Shown here piece after piece: positions 34,947 to 46,900 of a stretch of 64,000 nucleotides of DNA. The position numbers and the translations under genes were made by a program. This stretch comes from Symsagittifera roscoffensis. Taxonomy: Eukaryota > Xenacoelomorpha > Acoela > Convolutidae. The stretch spans positions 14,856,660 to 14,920,659 of the forward strand of contig NC_087069.1 of the NCBI RefSeq assembly GCF_963678635.1, given 5' to 3'. The notes beneath the pieces are model-generated. The model did no database searches. It was not told the origin of the DNA and worked only from the letters and a program-made list of their open reading frames with translations. Numbering within the stretch: the stretch's first letter is position 1; every line of letters begins with the position of its first letter.

Positions 34947-37900
34947 GTAAGATGCATTGCCTTTTGACAGTATTTGGAGAGTTAGGAAAAATAAAACAAT
35001 AATTTGAGCCCCGGGTCGAGGTTCTCACAGTATGTTTCGACTTTCAAAGCACTTACGACTTTTACTTTTAAAAGCATTTCCGGAACTCGGGGACCTTTTT
35101 AGTACCCCCTCCCCGGCCGCACCAGCCTTGCGAAAATTCTAGTTCAAGGAAAAGTGAGTAAAAAAGACAATTGTTTTGTCAAGAGTGAAATTTTTTCAGT
35201 TTTTCTGCAATTTCCGCTCATCTTGAATGAGAGTTCACCGCAAACATTTTTGATGAGTTTTGCAGTTACTATAATGACACTTATTGCAAATATTACAAGA
35301 TCAAATGATCAAAAGGATTCAGCGTAGAACTAGCAACAGTTTCCAAGAGCAAATTTTTGTGTATTGATGATATCGAAAACTTCGTTTAGATTTTGTCCCC
35401 GCTTAACCGATGGGCGGCAGATAGTCTGGAATGGAAACCCGACTTCCATCTAATTAACGAACCCTACCCGAACGAGACCCTCAAAATCCGACTGGTTGAC
35501 GAGCCCGCTGGCATAGACAAAAGCGCCGACTTGATGATTATAGCCGACAACACACACCCTGGCATGCCAGTTCAAGTTTTGGTCGAGCGATGGAAAGTCC
35601 CGGTTCCAGATTTCATAGTTTCTGTGATCGGGACAACGCACGAAAGTCCAGTAACTCCGGAACAATTTCAATATTTCAAGCCAGATTTCAACCGAGCAGT
35701 GTCTAGCAGTAATGTGTGGGTGATTGGAGGAGGAAGTTTGCACGGAGTTGACAAACTTGTCTCTGAATGTCTGAAAGGTATAAAATTGACTCACCTATTT
35801 TCCAACACATTGAGTTTGACCTGTTTTTTTTTTTGCTCACAATCATTTGGTAACCCGGTACATACCTTATACCATTTCAATGTTTTCAAGAGACAGAAAA
35901 GATGGAATTTGAAGAAAAAAAAATTTTGGAATTCTGAAAAAGTTGGCAGAGGCAAAACTTCAGACATTTAATTCAACTATGTCAAGTTAAAAATTAAATA
36001 GATGAAGTTATCAAACACCCTTGCCAGGAAGCGCTAGATTTTTTAAATTAAAACTGTCTTATTAATAGATTTACTCTGTGATGAATGATCTCTAAAATCT
36101 CATAAATTATTGGATTAAGTCCATTAAATTTTCCAAAACAAAAAAAAACGTGGCTGCCATTCAATGGAGAGAGTGAAACCCGTTAAAAAAAACTTTCTTT
36201 CAAAATATGCTTTGATACCACCAGCGGAATTAGGGGGAGGGACGCTTTCTCAGGGATCCGACCCCCTGCCGACGCAAAGGGTCCCCATTTGGACTATTAT
36301 GAGATATCCCTTTTTGGCTGACTGACCCTAAAAACTTTTTAAAAGCGCCTTTTTAAAAGCGCCTAATTTCGAGGGGTGCGCGCCAAAAAAACGCGACTGT
36401 TTAGTCAAAATTTTCCAACCAAAATGTGCCTAAAAATAACTGTTTTGGCCTGTTTTTTTTCAAAAATTTGCATGCGGCGCAGAAAATTTGTTAAAAATGG
36501 GGTGGAGTCTTTATAGTGAGTTGGGAGAGATCAAAAAATCAATTTGGTTGACCTAAAAAAAAGGTCGTCAAAAATTTTCAATTTTTTTTTGCAAATCCGC
36601 CCCCTCCCTCGAGAAAATCCTAGATCCGCCTTTGTTTGTTACATAAACCGATAAATTTTAGACCAAATGAAATTTGCGTAATCAGAAATTCACGGCAAAA
36701 AAAACCGCTGAACTATGGTAAAGTGACAATTGCTGAACTCCTAAGCCTCCCGGGTTGACCAAAAATTCTAGTCAAACAATTTTCATATACGGAAAAATGC
36801 TAGTCATACACTTTTCATGCAATTTCATAAGTACAGAAAATAGCATGAAAGGTCTATGATTAGAATTTTTTCATAAATGGAAAATTTATGACTAGAATCT
36901 TTCCATAAACCAAAAATATTGAATTTTTACATTTTAATTTCGCAAAAGTTTTTGGTTGTGTTCGTAACCAAAAACAAATGACATAAACCTTGGTTACTCA
37001 AACGTAGTAACCAAAGGTTTGGGCGTCTCGCATTAATAATGCATTGGAAACAGCCTGAAATGATTATTTCTAAAATTTGATCTTTTAAATAACCAGACAT
37101 TGATCAAGGCGTACAAAAAGATATAATACAAAAAAGAGGGGTTTTAAGCGTTTTTGAAAAAAGTTATGAGGGGAAAAGGAAAAAAATCCAATATTAGTTT
37201 ATCCAGGACTACGTTATACACACAAAAAATTAAATTTTGCATGCAAAATTTTTTTTTTCAAAAAATGTTTGTTTGAGTACGAAAATCAATTTGCGGTTGA
37301 AAATAAAAACACAAAAAAATTTTGGAGGCAATTTCAAAAACACTTTCGTCCTCACCATCACAAAAAGGCTAGTCATACATTTTCCATATATGAAAATTGT
37401 GTGATTAACAATTTTTTTGACAAAAATTTTTTGTTTTTTATTTAGTACGATACACCGAATTTTATGCCAAAACAAGAGAAAAGCTTTTCAAAATTTCGAC
37501 AACACCATTTTAGCAAAATGTATGAAATTTGTATGATTAGTATTTTTTCATAGACTTAATTTATGGAATTGTATGATTGGCATTTTTGTTCTATGACGGT
37601 CAACCCGGGCTGACAATGCATTTACAAAAACAGGCGTTCAAACTGTACTCATTTCAATTCAAAAAGAAAAATAAAAAGTCCTCATTGTTTTAGAAAAAAA
37701 AACGCCCCAATTAGCTTTTTGATTTTCAATTGTATACAAGGAGCTATAGTACGTCCGATAGTGAGAACATCCGATATTTCAAACATCCGCACTTAGATAG
37801 TAATACCTAAAATTATGATGTCAAGATCCCAAAATTAAAAACCTTTCCTTGATACGTTATTTACATTCTAAAGCATCTGTGTATGGAACAACATCTTATT

Positions 37901-40900
37901 TAAAAAAAGGCATAGTAAGTTACGCCATTGCAAAATTATTCAAGACGTCAATGCAAAACTACAATTATGGGAATTTAGACTTAATTGTGTTGTTTTTAAA
38001 AACTGAATTTCGTTTACTGACTACAATCCTTTTCAAGACCACAATTAACTTTTGTTCGAGATTTATCAAATGCTATGAATTTTTTGCATTGTAGCAACTG
38101 TATAATTTATGCCATTCAAAAAAATTATTTATAAAATTTGGATTTGATTTTTTAAATCATTTATAATAAATATTTTTATATGCAATTAGATTTAAGCACT
38201 CTTTTATATACACTCTTCTAATTACTCTTCAAAAAAGTTTGTATAGCAAAAAAATTGATGTCTAATTTCTGCTTTATTAGTAACATCAAATTTGCTCTCT
38301 GTCTAAGTTCCTGCCACCCGTAGTCAACGGAGACTCTACCTACCCGCAGTGAGGCTCCATGGATAATAATCGATTATAATCGATTTTTGTGGTCAAAATT
38401 GTTGGCATTATAATCAATTAGCATTGGGATCACGCAATCGATTATAATTCATACAAACCCATTATTTTTTTTTAAATAGAATATTACCCATTTAAAAACG
38501 ATTATAATGGATTCTAATGGATTATGATTTCTACAAATTTTACAAAATTACCTGAAAAAGCTGCAGTTTTTTCTACACCCCACTCACCTACCCGCTCTCA
38601 CTTGCCGTAACTCCATAAACCTTCTATCTCCCCTTTTTTGGAGGGGGCGTAAATATCTGTAGTGTGGGAGGGGGCTTGCTAAGGGTGTGTGTGAATTTTA
38701 AGGGGTACGTGTACGGGGATATTTTTCACGTATTTCTATGGTAAATGTATGTAAGGGTAAGTGGTGGGGAGGGAAGGTGGTGGTAAGTGACGAAGTAAGT
38801 GTGAAGTATTAAGGGGGGAGAAGACAAATAAAAACAAAAAAAATTTTTTGCTGTAGCCAAACGTAAAACACAATTTAGCGATTGCAACGTTCACGTTTTG
38901 AATGTTTGATTTCAAGGTTTTGGAAAATCTAGGGGTGATATATTACAATAGATGACAAATTTAAGTCAAATAACTGTATCAGTTTTTGTAAAAGTCAAAA
39001 TATTTGGCAACAAAAGTGTAAAATTGAATTATCGGTTAACATTTCATCTGGCAGAGTAATGCATTACAAATGTTATCTTAGTAGCTTCCCGGGATGACCA
39101 AAATCATTACTATACAATTCTATACATTTCCATACGTACAGATAATTGTATGAAATCTCTATGATAAGCATTTTTCCTAATATGAAAATTGTATGATAGC
39201 TATTTTTCTATAAACCAAAAAACGGATTTTGTAAAGTTTTATATATGTAAAATTTTTTAATCACCAGGCTGTTTTATTAGAATCAAACAGCTTTAAAATT
39301 TAGTTTATATCTTTTTCGACCATTTTTTGAAATTTTACAAAAAAATTGTATGACAACTTTTTTTTCATACACTTGATGTATGGAATTGTCTGATAAGCAT
39401 TATCGGTGTATGGAGGTCAACCCGCGTTATGTACAGTTGATTGAAAATGAAACTACTATGTTATGCATTTTAAAGGCCGTTTTTTCTACAGGCAACTTAC
39501 AGAGCTATCATTTACGGGAAAAGTTTTAGCAACTTAGAAGCTTTCATACTATGCAGTCTTCCCATGTCTACAGTATTGATTTAATTTTCACGGAAAAAAC
39601 TTACGGAATCCGGAAACTAAATTTTGGTCAACAAAAACTTAATTTTGTTGCTCTGAAATTGAGTCAACTCAGACAAAAAGCAACAAGGACCACATATAGA
39701 CAAAAAGGGACGTGTATTATTATAAGTACTTATTTTACTTGATTTGGAACCAAAATCATCTTTTTGATTTCCCCGAACTTTGAAACTCAGTACAAAATCT
39801 AAAAATGATTTTTATGCGAAATGGTAAATAAACAAAAACGTTGAGTTTGAATGAACAAGTTTCTGCAAACTGCGAAATGGTAAATAATCAAAAACGTTGA
39901 GTTTGAATGAACAAGTTTCTGCAAGAACTCGAACTTTTTTTTGTTTTGAATTGGGTAATTGATGACCTTTTGTGTATTTCCGAAATTTCGCATCAGCCTT
40001 GTTTGACCGCTTCTACATATTTTGAAACTTCACAATTTTTTAAATCAAACAAATATGCAGCTACATGGTTAAATGCCTGTCACAAGCACTATAATTGAAC
40101 GTATTGCAAGAGCATTTGTGATTTGATAAAGTGCAATTTTAAAAATTTAACACAAAATTTTTTTGACTGTATTGATTTACAATTATTTTGATATTTCACG
40201 TATTTAATGATAAAGCCTTTGGACATAGTCAGATTGGCGGTCGAACCTTTTTTCTAAAGCTTTTAAGGGCATCAGCTGGGTCATAAAGCTTGAGAAAATC
40301 TCTATTAAACGTTTGCCTCTGAATTGGCGGCTAAGAACCAGAGAAGAAGTTGTTTTTTACTCCACATCAAATTAGAGCTTTTAAATATGGCATCTAATTT
40401 CACAACATATTTCAGATAAAAGAAGAACGGAACAATTGTTGATAAGCATCAAATCATCAAAATGATCTATTATAACAGTTCGACAGCTTGAAACAAAAAA
40501 GTGCAAAAAATAATGTTATCGAAGTTTCTTGAAGTAACGAAAGCGATCAATGCTTTGTGCTCAATTTTTTTTTCAAAAAAAATTTAGCCTGCGGATATTT
40601 TTTTGCAAGCTTATGAGGCTTAGAATGCTGCAAATTTGGGACGATTTGGGAAAAATTATATCAATTAACGCGTAAGCAGTGGATTATTGTGAACCAGAAA
40701 ATATTCCCACTAAAAGTTTTTTAGTCTTATTGTTCCGACTTTCGTAACGAAAGTAATGGAATATTTGTGCACGGGGTGATTTTTTTTCTTCTGACAAATT
40801 TCGTCTTTTTAACTAGCCATTTTTGACGGGATTTTATTATATCATTCAAAAGGCGCTTAAATTTGTCCTGAGCTTAAATTTGAAAAATTATTTCACTTGT

Positions 40901-43900
40901 GATCAATTTTCGTTAAGTTATGGGGGTGTAGACACTGTCATTTTGGCTAATTTGGGGCAATTAACACGTAAGAGGAGATTTAATCCGTCGTAGAAATTGT
41001 TCCAAATTGGTTAAAGGAAGCTTATTTACCGTAATTGATTTGTAAATAGGAGCAAAATCTATCACTTTTTGTTTGATATGGCGTGTGGTTGATGACTTTC
41101 ACAAAAATTTTCAATTCTGGTCAAAATTTTTTTTTCAAAAATCTAAAAATTGCAACAAAACTATTTGCCAAACATGCAAACTCTATTTCACTGTGCATGT
41201 TTATTGTTCCAACTTTCGTAACGAAAGTAACGGAATGTTTGTGCTCGGGGTGAGTTTCTTCTTCGACTTTTTAACTAGCCATTTTGACGGAATTTTCTTA
41301 TATCATTCAAAAAATATTAATAACCTGAGCTAAAATTTGAAAAAATATTTCACCTGTGATCATTTTTCGTAAAGTTATGGGGTTAAAGATTGCCATTTTG
41401 GCCAAATTGTGACATTTAACGCGCGATATTTTTGGCGCTTTTAACGCGTACGCGGATATTTAATCAATATTATACATGGTTCCAACTTGAATCAAGGAAG
41501 CTTATATGCCATAATTGATTTGTCCATAAAGCAAAATCTATCACTTTGTACTTAAAATGACGTGTGGGGGCATTTTTCGCAAAAAGTATAAATTTTTTTC
41601 TAATTTTAATTTTATCTTCTTACTTTTAAACTTATCATGTTATTACTACTCCTTAGACCTTGAAAGGAATTTGGAAAATTCAAGTCTTTGCCCTGATACG
41701 AGCAGTCTTGTTAAAATTTCAATGCGCATGCACTACACCGTTTCACTTTGTGATAAAAGGCAGGGAATGAAAAATCAAAACTTTCATTTGTTTTTCTATT
41801 TTGTTTCTTTTTTTAAAAAGGAATTTGACTCATGGACTTGTTGAAAGGCAGTCACAACATTCTGGATTTTGCCCCTATGCAATTAATTTTGTTTTTCTGG
41901 CCATTGAAAATAGGAAGAAATTTCGCATTTGAGTGTTTAAGTTTTTTTTGTTGTCCTGCCAAAATCTGATACCACTAATAATGATTGGAATAGAACCAAA
42001 AATAATTTGTAATATAGCCCCTCAAGCCGTGATTCGAACGAACTTAAAAAATTTTTTGATAGAAAAGGTTTGAAAACGGTTTGAGTTTTAGCTTCATTTC
42101 GAGCGAGTTATTTAAATAAACGTTATTTATTTAGGATAGAAAAAACTTGATATTTCAGGAAAAAAAATTATTTTTAAGCGCTTCATTGGGCCCTTTTGTA
42201 GCGCTTGCGATTCAGAAATCATTGTGCGCAGTATTAGAAAAAAAATCGAAACTTTTGTGAATATTTTTTCCATTTTTCTTATTATTATTTATTTTTTGAA
42301 GACAAGTGTTGGTTATAAATTTTGATTCACTAAATTTAATTGCGTTTGAATTGTTTTTTTTTATCACATCAAGCACAAAAAAAACTAACCTAATCGATCT
42401 GAAAAAAAAAGAAAAAACCTTTTTCATGTAATTTTCTTAATGATTTTTTAAAATTGTGGTCGGAACATTGTGGGCTAGTTGTGCAGCAACCGGCTATCCT
42501 TGCTTGTTTTGGCTACGAAGTGAGACTGAGGTTAACTTTTGGAAATCTAATTGCAGAGGTCCAGTTGCAGGCTTGGATGGGCTTGAGTTCGAAGAAATTA
42601 GATGTGATTGGAATTGTGAACTGGGACTGCTTCGAATCCAATCATGCCGCCAACACGCTGTACTTCGGATCAGAATATCCCATGAGCAGGTAAAAGTTAA
42701 AGTTGTCTGGAAAGATATAAAATCAGAACTCTTTTTGAAGTGCAAAAAAATCTAATAATTTTTCAATTCAAGAATGGATCAATTAAGTGATTAGTTGAAC
42801 TGTGATTTTTCCACAGCAACAAAAAAAGGTTCCATAACATTCTACTTTATAGCAATCTACCCTATACCATTGTACCCTATAATTAAACCAATTGAAACTT
42901 ACCCCATCCTCTTGAAGAATCCGAAACAGAATATTTCCGAAAAAAATCGAAAACCATTAATTTTGACCAAACAGTAAATAACAATTCCTAAATAAAAACT
43001 ATGTATAATCAAATTAATAAATAACAAATGTATAATAGTTGCTTAACTATCGAATATATGTCAACATCTTATTAAATATGTTCTTGTATAGTCTCTAAAT
43101 ATTTGCGTCTTTTACCGTGCATTTATTTTTTTACCTTTTCTTTCAGATAGAAACAAAGTAGCCAAAAGTCTCATACTTTTTAAAACAATTTGTTTTACTT
43201 GCTTCTAAAACGTCATTTTTTGCTCACTTAAATATTTCGCGAAGTGCGCTCTCATCCAAGTTGTAAGCTTTGAGTCAGCAAAGGCTTAGCCAGCGAGCGA
43301 CCTTCAGCTGGTATTTTTTACACGAGCATGCTGCTTGACACACATGCCATTGAACCAGTCCCTCTCCATTGATCAATTTGCAACTCTAGGCTTCCGTTTC
43401 AAACTTATTTTCGCTGCTGCAGATTCAGTCCGGATCAGAAGTTTTCCTACTTTGTGAAGAAGCGTAGACCAGACTGGGACGCCCAGACTGGCAAACTGTC
43501 CTTCACCCTTAACCCCCTCTTCACAAACTTCATTGCCATCCAAGGGGGTGTGAAGGGAAAACTGCACCAGGAAACCAATCTGAGGTGGGAATTTATGTTC
43601 TTATGATTCTTATGCTTCAAGTTTAAAATTATATTGAGTTTGAATGAATGGCTTTATTCATACTTTCACAACTAATTAATTTTTAAAAAGAAACCACGTT
43701 TTTTCAATTTAACAAACCAAAAAATGATTATATTTTGTACAATCTCTGCTCTACATATCAATTTAAAACATTTTGGTTGAAGAAATATTCGCCACAAATG
43801 TTTTTAAGTCTAAGTTGTTAAAACGTAGCAAAATTAGTTTCAATTATGATTATCTTTAAATTAAAATATTTCAACTTTTTATTTTCAGATCCTCAATTGA

Positions 43901-46900
43901 AAATCTACTTTCCAACCCACTCCTGGAGAAATCCCTGCTTGAAAACACCAAAACTATCCCTCAGACCCTGGTCGTGCTGGGAGGTGATGTTGGAACTCTG
44001 GACCACATCGCCAACTCGTTGATCAACGGCATTCCAGCTGTGTTGTGCCAGGGATCCGGAGGCATCACTGACGTCATAATTGGGGCACTTCGAATGACTA
44101 AAGGAATTTTTTTTTCTTCATTAGCTTTTTCATATTTATTCTTTATGCTTCACTCAAGTAATAAAACGTACAAAAATTGGAACTATTTCTCAGGAATTTT
44201 TTTTGCTTGAATATATTGCCATTAGAAAGGTAAGACTCGCAAGAAAAGACTAATGGTAAAAATTACGGGAAGCGATAATTCAGTTTGAAAAGTTTGAAAC
44301 TTTTTGTATCAATTACAAATATTGGTTTAAGGTCGCTGGTTGTATTTTATTGCAAGTTGTCTTGAAAAGAAAAATTAAAAAGATCCAAATAAATCTGTTA
44401 TGAAACTGTAGGATCCCAAGGGCTGCTCGAGTATCAGAAGTTCGTGGTGATCAAAAGAATCCGAGACTTGATCAACCAGCCGAAGGATGACGAGCAGTTG
44501 TTCTCGGCTGATTACATGGATGCTGTTACTCATGTGCGGAACATCTCAGTTTGTATCCATTTGAGAGACCTGCTCACAATTTACAGACTGGATAAGCCAG
44601 TGATTGGATCGAAATTAGACCAGTGCATATTGAAGTCACTGCTAAATGGAAGAGCGGTGGCTAACTGTGATCCAGTTTTCTTGGGTTTGAAGTGGGGAAA
44701 ATGCGAGCAAGTCATCAAAGATACCCTTCTAGCGGAAGGTTTGTTAGAGATTTAAAAAATCTTTGCAAAAATGATAATGAGCTAAAACAAAACTATTATA
44801 AATATAGCAATCTGCAGAAATTTAACGGTTACTCTGCTAATAGCACAGAGGGTTTTCATCACAGTTAATTGTTCGAAGTAATTCAACCCAATAAACCTAT
44901 CGAGTGATATTCCCTTCGTCATAGCACAAAAAATATTCAAGCTTTTTTGGCATTTTCGTTTTTAAAGTACAGCTTCTCTTCAGTGACAAGAAATGTTTCG
45001 CTGAAGCCTTTTTCATACTTCTGAAAAAGGTTGAAGATGTTAGTTTTCATTGATTTATCAAATTTAGCCAATTATTTGAGCAGCTTTCATTTTGAATTGG
45101 AAACAAATTTTTTAGTTCGTTTAGTTCATTTAAGTTCTTTTTAGAGTTTTGTTTCGTGTTTGAAAATTTTTCTTCAATTTCTTCGTAATCAAGTTTGAAA
45201 ATAATTTTTTTTGAAAGTTTACATAAAATTTTTAATTGTTTATAAAAATGCAGCTCTATACTGTATAAATTTTATGTTTCATTAGTTAATACTGATAATT
45301 TAAGTGAAAAATTATTCTTATTACATTATTTTGAGGCATTTTTATTTTGTTTGCAGCAGTTCCAAAAAATAGAGTTCCGTTTTAGGGAGTTATTTGAAGG
45401 TATAGCTTATAGAGTTTTTTAAATCTTAGAGATTTAAATTTCATTTATGTTGACAAACTTGATGAATTTTGTCGCAATTCGCTTAATACAAATTTTTTTT
45501 GTTTATTCAACCTTAATTATGAACCTAGTTATGAACCCAAATTTAACCCAGTTGCTCATTAGAATTTGTGGTCAAGTTCATTTCAAGTTTGTACAAAATT
45601 GTGTTTTTGGGTCATCATAATACCTTGTTATTTGTTACGTTTTTTTTTTAGTTTAGGGAGAAAACTTACCACAAAAAACTATTTTGGTCCCGTAATCGTT
45701 TTTTGCAGCACTGCAATATGTACTGTTTTAAAGTCATTTGTTTCGAAATTTATATAGAATTTTACAACAAACAAATTGCATCGAATTTTCAAAAGTTCAC
45801 AAAAATGCAGCTCTTTAACTGCACAAATTTATGTTTTCATCAATTTTTGGACTGATAAATATAGTAAAAACATTATTTTTAGTATATTTTTAAGAGACAA
45901 TTTTAATTTTCTCTTGAAGTTCCAAAATATAGAGTCTGGTTTTGAGGAGTTGTTTGAAGGTATAAATTATACAGTTTTATAAAGGTTGGGGACTTAAAAA
46001 TGTCTTATGTTGATAAACTGTTGACGAAGTTTGTCGCAATCCGTTTAATAAAAAAATGATATATTTATTCAGCGCTAGTTATTAACCTAAATTTGGATCA
46101 ATTGAGCAATCTCCATTTATTCTCGCGTGGGGGGGAGGCAGCTCAATAGGGACTTGAGACATGTTTATAACTTGAGACATGTTTGAGACATGTTTATTTT
46201 AAATTAGTTTGATTGATATGAAATCATGGAAAAAATTCTCCAACGATTTTTGACTTGCAATATAAAGCTCAAAAATTACATTCAGAGTTTTTAAAAAAAT
46301 CAATAAAACTGAGGCAAATAAAGCAAAATTTTCTGACCTAAATGGAAAAAAAGCTATTGCGTACAATCATTTAACTCAATTACACTTCAATTAGGACATT
46401 AGCATCAACACAAAGTTTGGCTTAGTTTTTTTTTGTGATCACTGAGTGTTGTATGCACAGTTTCTGTGTTTTTGAACTTCTCAAAAATTTTACTGATTTC
46501 TATAATGAGTTCTAAGTTTTTTTCAGATAGCTCAGGTTTACATATTATAAAAGTCGATTAATAAATTTTTTCTCAATTTTGAATCGAAAAATGAATGTGT
46601 TTGGATCAAGTTTTCAACGATAGAATTCTATCTATTTATTATCAGCTTTTGTTTCCAGCTGAGACAAAATTTGTATAAAGTAAATTTTCCCGAGCAAAAT
46701 CGAGCTATAAAAAGTCAAACATTCACTTGATGTATATCTTGCTAAAACCGGTTGATTCATACTAAATCCCCCAGCTTTTCATATATTCGGAAAACTGGTT
46801 TTGAACTTGAAGTTAGTTATCATCACTTGGATTTAATCAAGAACGTTTTTCCAAAGCTCAATTATAAGAAGGCTGTAATTGTTTTTTAAAGATTGTAAAA

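Larger units (their letters stand above)
35778..42478. other. TRPM intron 2, element-rich
   Basis: 6.7 kb, the largest intron. It carries a hAT-like MITE, two CCCGGGTTGACC MITEs, the C-rich/G-rich repeat and two copies of element T. No other coding region was recognised. Confidence 0.75.

Noticed and set aside
34622-35028. Antisense ORFs over TRPM exon 1
   Set aside because: They are shadows of the sense coding strand and run into intron sequence.
35450-35794. A 114-codon antisense ORF over TRPM exon 2
   Set aside because: It is a mirror of the coding exon and has no independent signals.
43984-44411. GT donor at 43984 (GGAG|gtgatg) as the true end of TRPM exon 5
   Set aside because: It gives the right phase but would delete the conserved GGDVGTLDHIANSL..QGSGGITDV segment that all TRPMs retain.
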